This document shows, in pieces, positions 11,301 through 23,052 of a DNA stretch of 64,000 bases. Under the pieces are notes generated by a model. It saw nothing but the letters and a program-made list of their open reading frames with translations. It searched no databases and was not told the origin of the DNA. The stretch spans positions 18,449,378-18,513,377 of the forward strand of contig NC_133906.1 of the NCBI RefSeq assembly GCF_964199755.1, in the 5' to 3' direction. A program made the translations under genes and the position numbers. The number at the start of each line of letters is the position of its first letter. The stretch's first letter is position 1. Source of the DNA: Larus michahellis (taxonomy: Eukaryota > Chordata > Aves > Charadriiformes > Laridae).

Positions 11301-12558
11301 GTCCTCCAAGGAAGATGAGGCTATCAGCATTTTATTGTCCTTCACAAGGTCCTCCGCCTTCTGCCGCAGCTTGGATGCCTCCACCTGGGACTCCTCCAGC
11401 AGCTCTCCTGCGGTAGACAACAGAAAGATGCTCAACCTCCTTTCCCTCAGTGCCCACCCTGCAGCAGCTCCATCCACCAGCACCAAGCCCCCTGCTTGGG
11501 TGGAAAAGTGCCCAGTATGGTCCTTCTTCATCCAGAAACAACTTTTCTTGCCCAAATCCCATGGCAAAGCTCTATCAGTGGCTTGCTAGCTGCAGAGTCC
11601 CCCACGCTGACACACAGAGGACTGGGTACAGGAGGCAAAAGGGCAGCACCGCATCTCTCCGAGGTCTCCTCCGCTTCCCAGAAGAGACAAATTTAAGGCT
11701 AGGTGGTGGACCTAGGGGTGCAGCCTGCCTGCTTTGGGCTCTGGCACCAGCAGTGCAAATCCTCTCCCCACCCCGTGTGGCTGCTCCCATGCCGGCAGGT
11801 CCCAGTCCCAGGTAGGGGCATGGTGACAGGACGGGAATCACGAGGCAGGTGGAAATTCGGCTGCAGAAGCGGGGCTCGAAAGCGGAAGCTGGGTCACGAG
11901 ACCGAAAGCAAAACCAGGGGCGGGTGGGGGAAGGTGGCCGAGGAGGAGAAAGGCGGTGGAAGGACTCGTCTGGAGCGTTTCACTGCTGGTACCTCCCTGC
12001 CATTGCGGGGAGCACCCAACGCCTGGGGTCTTTGAGCAGCACCCAGGAAAAGCCCCTGATGCGACAGGGGTTGTAAAGGTAGGGGCTTTCGTCAAAGGCA
12101 GGACAGATCCTGGCATCTGCAACCTGCCACTGCAGAACACCAGGAAGCCGACCCTGCTCCACCACTTTCCTTTTTTTCAGCCATTCATCCCACCGTAAAG
12201 CACCCCAAGGGTTCAGCAAAAGCCTTGCTCCCTCTGAACCCCTGTGTGACAAAGCCTGGACATCCTGCTCAGCCCCCAGGATAGGGACAGCTTTGCTACT
12301 GCCCCAGTGCCAAGACCCCCAGGTTCTTATAGCCCCCTTCCTCAACAGGGCAAGAAACCCCCAGGCTCGATGGGTACAGGCTGGAAATTTTCGCCTGAAG
12401 GCAAAATTCATCCCCCAGCAGTTACCGATAGACTTGATCCCCTGCATCTTCTCCTTCAGCCGGGCGTTCTCCTCCACCAGCCGCTCAAAGGCTGCGGATC
12501 CATTCTCCTCCGTCCCCCCACCAGGATCGTAGATGCGGTAGGGTCTTCTCCCTTCCAT
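4326..12558 (-). CDS. TNIP1: TNFAIP3-interacting protein 1 (ABIN-1), 17 coding exons
   Basis: Ubiquitin-binding adaptor that works with A20 (TNFAIP3) to restrain NF-kB, cell death and selective autophagy. Coding exons 5'->3': 12558-12426, 11407-11285, 10982-10900, 10685-10617, 8542-8351, 8145-8051, 7972-7891, 7710-7561, 7318-7253, 7091-6960, 6869-6741, 6412-6290, 5953-5828, 5489-5409, 5246-5052, 4795-4705, 4351-4326. The frame closes at 631 aa (human 636). It starts MEGRRPYRIYDPGG, as mammals do. Long coiled coil throughout. The UBAN/AHD1 segment is in exon 5953-5828; Asp466-Phe467 (EEDFQRER) match the ubiquitin-contacting Asp-Phe pair. The Pro/Tyr-rich tail starts in exon 5246-5052. An in-frame ATG three codons upstream (12567) has weaker context. 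The tiny last exon (EQAGPGLP-stop) is inferred from splice sites and frame and is the least certain part. Intron 10 uses a GC donor. Confidence 0.95.
6954..6959 (-). other. TNIP1: Non-canonical GC splice donor in TNIP1
   Basis: Exon 7091-6960 ends in GAG followed by GCGAGT; no GT donor nearby keeps the frame with the next exon at 6869. The surrounding match to the donor consensus is strong, as is typical of GC-AG introns. The acceptor is an ordinary TGCAG. Confidence 0.8.
8276..8304. repeat. 29-nt poly(A)/(T) tract in TNIP1 intron
   Basis: Uninterrupted run of 29 A on the plus strand, so a U-tract in TNIP1 pre-mRNA, in the 205-nt intron between exons 8542-8351 and 8145-8051. The length is likely polymorphic. 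Confidence 0.95.
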
Positions 12559-12596
12559 CCCCGCCATTCAGTCGCCTGCCTCCCAGCCAGGCATCC

Positions 12597-15500
12597 CTGC
12601 AAGGCAATGGAGTACGGTGTCACCTTCCTCTGGCTCCAGACGGTGCTGATGTCCCCTGGTCCCCCTGTCCCGTGCGGGGGTCTGGGGTGCCGTGCCAGTG
12701 GAGGCAGCGCTGCCTCCCTGCTCGCCAGCCAGCAGAGAAGTGTCCCAGGTGAAGGCACTTCCCCCTCCAGCCCTGCCTGGGGTGAACGTGCCGGGGTGAC
12801 TCAGGGCCATGAGAAGTGTCATGCGAGAAGGCATCACCAGCAGCCCTGCTTGGGGCTGGCTCTCACCCTTGTGGGGCATGGGAGCCCCCAAGGAGGTCAT
12901 AGCTGCCTGCCCCTGCATCCCCATGGGGACGGGGACCCAGCCCAGGAACATCCACCCACGCCAGCGTGGACCCGGAGACCATCACCGGAGCATCCCGCCT
13001 GCCACGGGATATTTCTGGAGGGCAGAAAGGGTTGTGGGGAGCGGTCTGGGGAGAGGCAGTATCTGCAGCTCCAGAAGCCTTAACCTGCAGCTGGTGGGCG
13101 GTTTGGGCAGCGCCAGGGGGACACAAACCCTGGCAGCCAGGCAGGGACCCGCTCTGCCCTCCGGCTCAGCCAGAGAAACCAGCTGCCGATGGCACAGCTT
13201 CCCAAATCAGAGCATGGGGAATAACCAGGCGTGCGCCCGGCCAGGAGCAAAGTACAAGGAGAGGAAACACCTGCACGCAGTGTGCTATATGCTTTTTTGA
13301 TTTCTTATATTCCTGGGTGACTCAGGGCTTCCCCTTGCCGAGGTCTGGCCTGGGGGCGGCCGGCAGCATCCCGGCCCCAGGTTCTGCCCATCTCCTGGGG
13401 GTGAGAAAGCAGCTGCTGTGAATTACAGCCCAACTTATCAAAAATACACCCCTGGTGCCAGCTTGCTATAAACAAGGGCAGTGCAGCAGCTGAGACAGCC
13501 TGGGGGCGATGCCAGCTGGGGCTGCTGTGCTGCCTGTCAGTGCCAGCTGTGGGGGGACACCACGGGAGCACCCCCATGTGCTCCCCCCCTGCCCCAGCCA
13601 AGGCAGCTGGGTGCTCATGAGCGGGAGGGAGCCAAGGGGCGACCATTTGGAAAGAGGAATTGGGGAAGCCCGTACCCGAAACCATCTCGACCTCAGACTA
13701 ATGCCCATGCCACGAGCGCTCCGGGCTGATCACCGGTTTAGATGACCTGGCTGCCAGGGAGCGGCAGGGACTTTCCAGATGACAACTGCCACCTGGCAGT
13801 GTCTGCAACTGGAGCGGCAATTAACGCCTGCCTTGGGGGCAGGGAATTACGCACAGGCTTTTGGGAGATGCATCTGTTGGTAGGTCTCACCTTCCTCCTC
13901 CTCTGCGGGTGCTGCCGAGCCCCCCAGTGCCCACGGCCCCCCATGGGGAGCTGACACCCCATCCCAAGCAGCTGGAGGTGGTGATGGCCGGGAGCTGCCC
14001 AGCTGCAGCGCGGGCCAAGCAGCGGCTATTTCTGGAGCCCAGAGCAGCTGATAGGAAGCTGCAGGAGAACCGGGGCAGTTTCCATGCCGTGGGTCCCAAT
14101 GTCGGGCAGCACCATCACGGCCAGTACGAAATTCCCCCCCAGCTCTCCACCATGGGATGAGGAAAACTCCCGGAGCAGACCCTCTGGAAGGCAGGATGGA
14201 GCCCAGCATGGGGTGGCGGCATGCACATGGCCAGGGGACCTCCGTGGCAGGGAATGCCATCACCTGTGGCCATGCTACTGGCCTGGCCACCCTGACAGAG
14301 GACAGGGACAGTGTCACAGGCAGGCTGGGGACCTAAGCCTGTTTCTCACCCGTGTCCGGTCACCATGTGCTGCTCCACATCCAAACCTGGGGCTCTGGGA
14401 GAAGCTCTGCAAAGCGACCTTGCAGCAAGCATTTCATGGGGTGTCTATGTCCTCTGCCAGGACAAACCCAGGTGTGGGTCGGGAAGGTGAGGACAAGCTG
14501 CTCTCTCACATCGGAGCCTTTCCCCATGTAGGTTTGCAGCAGCCTGAAATACCAGCCCCCATTTTCTTGCACTCCAGACCCCAAAACGTGGGTCTCCACC
14601 TTGCCCCACAGCACACATGGGAGGTCCCCTGCCCCCTGCGCGTCCCTGCCCGCAAGGCAACGTGGCACCAAACACCCAAACCCAAGCTGCACTGACCACC
14701 TCGCCCACCAGCAGAGCTCACTCACAGCGACCTCGTATTCTTCCAGCCGGATGGAGCCACCAAAAGCCTCTGCTGTTCCCAAATCACGTGGTTTTAGCAA
14801 GGATTTTTCTACCCAAGGTCTGCACCCCACCAGGCAGACAGCAGCAGAGGGGTGGCAGGAGCTGTTTTCAAACAGCAGCCGGGGAGAGGACCTGAACTAT
14901 CTCGGAAAGCACAGCCAGAAGCACAGCCAGCCAGCCACAAATTCACCAGCAAACAAAATCCAGCAAGAGGGGAGGGATTCCACAGCATCTGAGCCCATCA
15001 CCAGGGTCAGGGCAGGTTTGCCTGGGGTGGAGGAACAGCCCCATTTCTGCAAGGAGCCGCTGGGACCCTGGGGACAGGACCCTGGACCAGGTCACTGTTC
15101 CCAGTCCTGGTTTGTCTTGCGTTTGGTGTCCGTCCCCCTCCCTTAAGTGTTCTGAAAGGTGAGATTTGCAGCAAAAAAATCTCATGTTTCAATAAAAACA
15201 CTGGGGGAGGTGAAAGAGGATGACAGACCAGCACCTAAGGATGCTTAGAAACACAAAGCAAACACGACTACCACAAACTCCAGAAGAAACCACCCAACCA
15301 CCAGGAAACACCTTCTCTTTTTGCCGATCAACAGTTTCTAAGCTAATCTGCCGGTTATTTCACCGCCCTGGGGGCTGAGGGCCAGCTGCAGACCATGGCT
15401 GCCCGGTAAAGCTCCCCAGCTCCGTGCCCAGCCGCCGGCAGAGGCTGCCAGACGCCGCGGTCACCCGTGGGCGTCGCTGGTTGCAAGCGGGGCATCGAGA

Positions 15501-18100
15501 CCTTTAGGTAGTAAATTTTTATGACAACTCAGCAAAAAGAGAGAAGAGCGAGAGGGCAAGGGAGACTCCCAGGCGAAGGCGGAAGCAGGGTGGTATTTAA
15601 ACAGCTGCGCAGTGGCTGGGGAGGGCTTCATCGCCGTGTAGCCATGGCCAGCCTGTTCCCCACCGTGCAGCACTGCCAGGGCCACCGGGGACAGCCTGTT
15701 CCCCACCATGCAGCACTGCCAGGGCCACCGGGGCCACAGCAGCCACGCAGAAGTGGGAGAAGGAAATGATTCCCGCTTTAAAATTAATAAACAGCTAAAG
15801 ATACGATGGCAGAGGATGCGGATCCTGCGCGGCGAGCGGGCTGGCACGGCTGGAGGTTTGCTTTCGGCAGCGAGCCCCGGGGTGGAGACCGGCCTCCCGA
15901 AGCCACGGGCTTGGCAGCCCATCAACTCCCATCCCGCAACCCACTGTGGGGGCTCGGCCCAGCCCTTCGGAGAATGGGGGTTTTCCTTACCCCCGGCATG
16001 CAACATTCCCAGGAATTCTCCTCCCCGCCTGCATCGCACCAGGCGAAAGCAAATCCCCGCAGGCTGCCAGCATCGTTTTCCCATGACTGGGGCTGGCGTG
16101 CCCCCGGCATCCCTCCTCCCCAGAGGAAAAGCATAAGTCGCTCAGATAGACACTATGGAGGGATTTTTTTGTTTTGTTTTGTTTGATCATTTTACTGGAA
16201 ATCAACAAAATGACAGAATGCCACAGCCCCCAGCCTGGTTTCTTTTCCTCTCCAGAGCTCCAGCAGCTCCCCAGTCAGGGACAACCATTCCTGGGCTGGT
16301 CCCACTTGCAGGGAAGCAAACGCAGAGCTGGCTTCACGAGGAAGCAATACCAAGGAGAGTTTGTGGGCACTGCAGGGCACTGGGCTGGGAGTAAAGGTCT
16401 GAACCTCCACTTGAGGCATTTTTCCTCCCAGCCTGGCCAGATGCAAAGAGAGAGAGGGAAAGGCAAGAGCCCCATCCGAAAGGCAGCAGATGTTACAGAT
16501 GTGCTCTGGCCAGAAATCCCACTCGCGCCCGCGAAACCCACCTCCCGCAGAGGCTCCACAAAACAACCTGCTCCTGACGAGGCGGCCAGACCCGGTGGTG
16601 GGGTTCCATTGCGCAGCCTGGTGGGGTTTTACGCAAGACCCTGTCTTCCCTACAAAGACACCTTGCCTCACGTTGCCTGCTCCGTTTCTTCCCCCCGCAG
16701 AGCTCGGTAGCTATCATGGCTGCTTGACACAGCACTCAAAAGCAGAGCAAGGCACGGCCACCCCTTTCCTTGCCGCTCCAGCACAATCCAGGTGACTCCT
16801 GTCCAACCTGGTGTGCTTGAGCCGGGCAACCACCAAGCAGCAGAAGACAGCGGCACCGCGAAGTTACACCAGCCAAGCTACCTCTGTCACCCATAGCGTA
16901 AGAATCGTTGCTTTAAAACGAAATTTGCAACGCCACGGGAGTAGATGGTTCAGCCTCCTCCACCCACCAGTGCTTTGTACCAGCTGCTGGCAAGCCAACG
17001 ACCCATGGCCCCGTGCTAAATAGGTCTGTTTGGCACAGGTCAGGCCGAAAGGGCGTCGTGGGATTTCTTGCAGAGCCAGGAATCATGCCAAAGGCTGCAA
17101 AAAAGCCTTTCCTCTTTACTTATTGCTTACTTCTCCTTGCCACCGAGACAGCTCTCAAGGATGAGTCCTGCCTCCAGAACTTGCCCCAGTGCCCAAAGTC
17201 CAGTCTCCCAGCTCCGGCACGCTCCGGTGGCCTTTGCCAGCGCTCCCAGTGAAATCTGCACTCCAGAAGAGCTCGTGGTGGCAGAACAGCTCTTACCCAC
17301 CCGAGCGGATGGAAATAACGAGCTAAAAGGGAAAAGTTGTGTTTGCCTCCCTGGTAAAGGGGGCTACCTGTGCCCAGGGGCACTGAGGAATGGGACAGCC
17401 CTATGTCCCAGAGGCGGTGGGTCCCCACCAAATCCCACCCGGAGCTATTTTCACCCCAAAGCAGGGCTGACAGGCAGCATCCTTCTTTCCTCCGCCCTCG
17501 GTGGGGGGCTCCAGGGAGCGGAGGGAGGGGAGATGGGGAGGCAAGCTGGGCACCCCCTCCCATGGGGATGCTGACATCCCCATTCCGACCATTCCAGCCT
17601 CGGGATCCGCATCTGATGTGGTTCCTTCCATCGCCTGGGGGGCTCCTTGGAGCCTCGGCCGCCTTTATGGCCCCCCCACACCCGCTCCACATCCCATCTC
17701 TGGGCCCTTCTCCTCTCCCCCCATCCCCTCGGTGAACCCGGGCTCCCCGGCAACCACCCCGCCCCTTCGGGAGCGACGGGGGGTGCCGGGAGCCCCTGCC
17801 CTGCCCCGGGAGAGGGGAAACCGAGGCACGGCACGACGACCGCGACCCGCCCGCGGCCCCCGGGCCGGTCCCCGGGGGACGGCGCGGCCCCGCCCCCCTC
17901 CTGGGTTTCACCCCGACGGCCCAGGCAAATCGCCATCCCAGGAACCGGCCACACGTACCCAACGCACAACCCCGAGCCCCACCAGCACCCCCCCCACCAC
18001 CGGGACCCCTCGCTGGGGCAGCACGACCCGGTGCCCGGTAAGACCCCCGTGGGCCCCTCTCCCCATGGGCAGCAGAACCCCCGTACCGCTCCAAGCTCAC
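12597..18100 (-). other. TNIP1: TNIP1 intron 1 (5.5 kb), no gene seen
   Basis: Lies between the candidate non-coding first exon and the acceptor (TTGCAG) before 12596. It holds a 43-nt tandem duplication and a less GC-rich patch near 13260-13480. Long open frames here on both strands have no recognisable domain and are treated as chance products of high GC. Confidence 0.6.
15651..15736. repeat. 43-nt tandem duplication
   Basis: Two adjacent 43-nt copies (15651-15693 and 15694-15736) differing at two positions, within TNIP1 intron 1. A recent local duplication. Confidence 0.9.
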
Positions 18101-18175
18101 CTGCCGGTGCTCCCCCGCAGCGGAGCAGCCGCCGGTACCGCTCCTGGTGCCGCCCCGCTCCGCCGCCAGCACGGG
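18101..18175 (-). other. TNIP1: Candidate non-coding first exon of TNIP1
   Basis: On the minus strand a good donor (GGCAG then GTGAGC) ends an exon at 18101, inside the CpG-rich region upstream of TNIP1 and in the right direction. It would join the acceptor before 12596, giving a 5' UTR of this exon plus 12596-12559. The upper edge (transcription start) is a guess. Confidence 0.5.
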
Positions 18176-18300
18176 AGGAAGCGGGGGGGGGAACGGGACA
18201 GAGGTTCCGCCCCCGGGAAATTCCCAGCCTGACGGACAGGCGCCGCAGCCAATCGGCGCGGAGCGGAGGGTATAAGAAGGGAGGGCAGGGGAGGCGGCTG
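18176..18300. promoter_or_regulatory. CpG promoter of TNIP1, possibly bidirectional
   Basis: CpG-rich block with a kappaB site at 18215-18224, CCAAT at 18249-18253 and, in plus orientation, TATAAG at 18271-18276. CCAAT and TATA are spaced to drive a plus-strand transcript from about 18300, while the kappaB and CCAAT boxes also sit within about 100 nt of the inferred TNIP1 start. No plus-strand protein gene is recognised downstream. Confidence 0.5.
18215..18224. promoter_or_regulatory. TNIP1: Perfect kappaB site in TNIP1 promoter
   Basis: GGGAAATTCC matches the GGGRNWYYCC consensus in full. TNIP1 is known to be NF-kB inducible and to dampen NF-kB, so a site here fits negative feedback. Confidence 0.6.
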
Positions 18301-18370
18301 GCTTGTCATGGCGGAGGGGCTGTTTTGCGCGTTCGCGGTTCCCTGGGGCTGCGCGGGGTCCTGCGGAGCG

Positions 18371-18390
18371 CCCCCCCCCCCCCCCCCCCC
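18371..18390. repeat. 20-nt poly(C) tract
   Basis: Homopolymer just past the promoter; prone to slippage and to assembly error. Confidence 0.9.
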
Positions 18391-20108
18391 AAAGCATAGT
18401 GGGGCCCTGAGGGGCGGAAGGAACCGGTCTGCCACCTTGTCAGGAGGGTTTCCGCTTGTTGGGGAACGGCAGGCCCGAGCCCAGCAGCGGCTCCCCCGGC
18501 TTATCGAGAGACAAAATGGCGGGGCCGAGGGGAGGGCAGGGCCCAGCCGCGGCGCCTTCCTGCCAGTGGGGCTGCCCCGGTGCTGCTTGTCGGGTGCAGC
18601 CGTTTTGGAATGTGGGCAAATAGCTGAGGGGAGGTCGCGCTGAGGAGAGCCTGGGCGCTTGTCTGTGCTAGGAGGTGGGCCGTGGTGGTCCCAGGCTCTC
18701 CCCGCAGCCTCGGGAGGGAGGTGTGGGCCTGCTGAGGCTCGGCAGCTGGGGCAGGGAGAATTCCCCACCGAGGCTGTGTCACTGACTTAACATTACACAA
18801 GGAAATCGCACCCCCCAGCTGGAGCGCTTATTATTAGTGATCCTTTTCCTCTGTGCTGCTGCTTTGGTAATAGTGTATTTGTGAACAGCAGAAATCAGCC
18901 AGAGGAGGAAGAACCACAGGGAACGCCTCCTGGTTTCGGGTAGCTCTTTGAGACTAGCTCCGTAGCGCTACCTGGTTTTCTTTCTTGTGTTGGTTTTGCC
19001 ACAAGGAAGGTGTTTTATTTTTTTATAGATACATATGAAAACACCAAACCAGAAACAAAGCCTGCTGTAAGCAGGCACACAGCTTGCTCTCTGCCTGTGC
19101 TGACATTTCCTCCTTAGGTGACTGCTGCTGGGCTCAGGGCCGTGTCCTTCGCTGGTGATCGTGCTGTTTCCAGCGGTCCCAGTCCTGGCTTTCTATTCAG
19201 CTCGGCTCAGACAGTTCCACCGCTTCTTGGTGATTTGATGGTTTGGATTGTAAAAATTAAAAAAAAAAAACAAAACCAAACTTCCTTCCCTGACTGCTCT
19301 TTCCTCCAACCAGGACATTGCTCTGGCAGCCTGGCTGGGTTATGACACAGCTCAGTGGGTGCTGGGACCCCGGTGTGCTCTTTGGCTGTCCTTGTGTCCG
19401 AGGTCTCAACTGGGGACGAGACAGCAGGACCCCACGCACAGGCAGTGTCGTCCCTTCTGTTCCCCAAAGGGCTTGTTTCACCCCAGAAGCCCAGCGCTAT
19501 TCTGTAAGTCCTCGGAAAACCTAGAGTCAAAGCTAAATGCAGTCCCACAGAACCAGACAGCATCTTGTTTATAAGATAATGTTTCATCCTGCAAAAAATA
19601 GCCAAACCTCGCTCTGTCTTGGCCACGCTCGCACTGAAAAAAGCATAGCTCTACTCACCCAGCCGGGTTGCGGAGGAGCTCGGGGCGGCAAGAGTCCTTT
19701 GGACCAGGCGCTCTCCAGCTGCGATCCCCAAATGCAGGAAGGCTGGCCCGGCTGTGCTTACTTTTAGGCATGGAGAAGGGGAATTCCCCATGATGGAGGC
19801 CCCAGACAGCCTCTTCGTGGTTTTGATAAGGAGCCAGGCACCGCTTAAAGGGCTCTCCTTTGCCGTTCCTTCCAGGGGCTACTGAGCCCTGTCAGATATT
19901 AGTCAGCGAAAGGAGGGAGGGGGGGGGGCTGTCGTGGAGGCTGTGATTCACTTTTGGACAACATCATTCTCCTCGCCTGGTTTCTGAGCGACTTCGCCTG
20001 GTTCGTGAACACGTCGTGCTTCTCCCCGGGGAACCTGCTGTGTCTTGCGAGAGGTGTTGTCATTGTCCCATGCGTGTTTCCATCCCATTCTCGTCCATCT
20101 CATGGCAG

Positions 20109-20172
20109 GGGGGTTGGAACTAGAAGATCTTCAAGGTCCCTTCCAACCCGAACTATGCTATGATTCTGTGAT
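20109..20172 (+). mobile_element. CR1 LINE 3' tail fragment
   Basis: Short fragment with the CR1 end signature: GGTTGGAACTAGA, AAGGTCCCTTCCAACC and the terminal ATTCTGTGA motif. A 5'-truncated copy of about 64 nt. Confidence 0.85.
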
Positions 20173-22203
20173 TTCTGGAGTCAGAACGGGATGTGTCTTC
20201 CCAAGGGAGCGGGGAAGAGCTGGCTCTGCTGGTGGAGCCAGACAGGTGATGGTGTTCCAGGGTTGCAGGTAGTCCCTGGAAACCATCCACCCAGACGACT
20301 GATGGTCAGAAGCAAGGCTGGAGCCAGCTGGTGCTGGAATAAATGCCAGGGATTTAAGTGTTTCTGTTTTACAGGGGCTGATCTCGGCTCCCTGGTTCCT
20401 CGCCAGCAGGCACAAGGTTGCACCTGGCAGGGGGTTCGGTCTACACTCGCCAGAAGTGAACTGTGAGGCCTGAAAAGTGCCCTGCTTTAGTCTGGCTGGT
20501 TTGGGTGGTAGGAAAGTGAGTGCTTGGCAGGAGGGGTGAGGAGCCGTGGGGTCTGGGGACTGCCTGCAGCCCAGGCACCCGTGTTGGTGGTCGGTCGATG
20601 GCGTGCTCTCCCCCAGTGCCTCTCCAACTCTCTAGCCAGATGGTCTTTGTGTTTCTACCTGAGGTCGCCAGCTTGGGCTGGTCCAAACGCCAGGATGAAT
20701 TTCACTATGAAAACCAAAAGTTTTTGGTCCCGTTGGTCCTTCCTCATTCCTTCGGTCCTACTGTGCTCCCAGGAGAGAAACCTCACTTGACCCAGCTGTG
20801 ATTCATGAGCACGCCTGGGTGGCTGTGAAGGTGTGTTCATAGCTGACACTTTTACAGCCTACGGGGTTTTTTTGGCATGGAGAGCTGAGTTCAGCACCTT
20901 CAGTGGAGGCTCGTTCATGTGAAGGCACCCTCGTTGCTTCCATGTTTGCTGCAGGAAACGGGGCGACTAGGAGCACAAGGCGCGGACCCCTCCTTCCGTC
21001 TGCTCCTGCTTCTTTTGGATCAGGACTAGCTTCCTCCACGTTGACCCCACTCAGGGGTGAGCAGGGTGGGCTTTGTGCATGTCTGATGGTGCGGATCCCG
21101 AGTAGAAGTGGCCCAGCAGCCCGAGGCGCCCAAGAAATCCACTTGTGGATGCTGCTGGGCGAACGGGGCACATTTCAACCCTACCGGGGCGATGGGGCCA
21201 GCCAGAGCCTGGCTGTCATGGGCGGCCGTGCCAGGAGCTGGCCCTGGAGCAAGGTGGGAGCAGATGGGTGGCTGCAGAGCTGCTGGTGGGTGCAGCTGAT
21301 TTGCCACAGCACACCGGGGCCGCTGATGGGCTTATCTCTGCCAGGGGCCGCTGATGGGCGCCTGTTGGCATCAGGAGCAGGTTTGGCTGGGGGCTGCTGC
21401 TTGTGCCGTGCTGATCGGATGGGTCCCCATGCGCCGGCAGTGAAGGGAAGCAGAAGGCTGACAGTGACGCTGTGGGAGGAAGCTCCGGCCGCAGGAGGGG
21501 ATTTCCAGAACATTGTGATCTGCTGCCTATGCAAATCAGGAACTCAAATTAACCTGGCAGGATGGGAGGGCTCTGGGATGGAGGGCAGGGGAGGGAGCCT
21601 GGGAGAGTGGGCTGCTGGGAGAGGGAAGGAGGGAGCGTGGAAGGGATCGGGGTCAGCAGAGGGATGGAGAAAGGAGATGCTGGGGTGGGATTTCACTCCT
21701 GCCAGACCTCCCACAGCACCCTGCCTTTGCAGGGCATCGGAGTCACACTGTGGCTTTCCAAGGATGTCGGACTGCTTTTGCTTTGCTGGGTTTACCCTCT
21801 CGCTGAATGAGAGCTCCCTTCTCCTTCTGCCGTCTGAGGCAAGGCTCAGTGTCACCCACTTTGCAGGAGGAGATCACCACCTCTTGCCTTCCTCCACAGC
21901 CTCACCATCCTCCCCCTCCCTCCTCCACAGTCAGCAGGGGATGGGTTATGGTGGGACCTGGTGCAGCCCCACAGTGGATATGCCACGAGCTGTGGGAACT
22001 GGCTCCGGGAGTGCTCAAAGGATTTCCTTGTGTGCCTTAAGCTTTGGCTTATTCAGAGTCCAAATTTGCAAGAGCAACAGCAGACGCAAAGGGGATTTTC
22101 CCCTCTTCCTCTCTTCCCAGGCCACATCTCAGCCAGTTGCAATGCCTGAGAAAGGGGCCCGTCAGCAGTCATCATGTCCTGGAAAACCAGCGCCAGGGAT
22201 GAT

Positions 22204-23052
22204 GGCGTGGGGAGAGCAGCCTCAGTGAGCTCAGCCTGACCTGGACAGGCTGGGGAGTTGGGCGGAGAGAAACCTTATGAAATTCAACAAGGGCAAGTGT
22301 AGGGTGCTGCACCCGGGGAGGAATAACCCCCTGCACCAGGACAGGTTGGGGACTGACCTGCTGGAGAGCAGCTCTGTGGAAAGAGACCTGGGAGTCCTGG
22401 TGGACAACAGGATGATCATGAGCCAGTGATGGGCCCTTGTGGCCAAAAAGGCCAATGGCATCCTGGGGTGCATCAAGAAGAGTGTGGCCAGCAGGTTGAG
22501 GGAGGTCATCCTCCCCCTCTACTCTGCCATGGTGAGGCCGCATCTGGAATACTGTGTCTGGTTCTGGGCTCCCTGGTTCAAGAAGGACAGGGAACTGCTG
22601 GAGAGGGTGCAGCAAAGGGCTACCAAGATGATGAGGGGACTGGAACACCTCTCTTATGAAGAAAGGCTGAGGGACTTGAGTCTAAAAAGTCTGGAGAAGA
22701 GAAGACTGAGGGGGGATCATATCAACGCCTATAAATACTTAAAGGGTGGGTGTCAGGAGGATGGGGCCAGACTCGTTTTGGTGGTGCCCAGTGATGGGAC
22801 AAGAAGTAATGGGCACAAACTTGAGCATAGAAAGTTCCTTCTTAAAGGAACTTCTTTCCTTTGAGGGTGGCAGAGCCCTGGCACAGGCTGCCCAGAGAGG
22901 TGGTGGAGTCTTCAACTCTGGAGACATTCCAAACCTGCCTGGACGCGTTCCTGTGCCACCTGCTCTGGGTGACCCTGCTCTGGCACGGCGTTGGACTAGA
23001 TGATCTCCAGAGGTCCCTTCCAAGCCTGACCATTCTGTGATTCTGTGATTTC
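22204..23052 (+). mobile_element. CR1 LINE fragment with C-terminal reverse transcriptase remnant
   Basis: Roughly 850 nt, 5'-truncated. Frame 22439-22864 encodes the C-terminal part of the CR1 ORF2 product: motifs such as [33 protein letters not shown] and [15 protein letters not shown] are characteristic. An in-frame TGA at 22427-22429 and the truncation make it inactive. It ends in two copies of the ATTCTGTG-type tail repeat near 23033-23048. Confidence 0.95.

Noticed and set aside
12797-13324. AP-1 sites (TGACTCA at 12797-12803 and 13318-13324) in TNIP1 intron 1
   Set aside because: A 7-mer of this kind is expected several times in 64 kb by chance; no further support.
17120-18397. 425-codon minus-strand frame over the TNIP1 promoter
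   Set aside because: Gly/Arg/Pro-rich translation of CpG island sequence; no homology recognised.
20903-22228. 441-codon plus-strand open frame in the intergenic region
   Set aside because: No recognisable domain, no splice or promoter context, low-complexity composition; it runs up to a CR1. Treated as chance.
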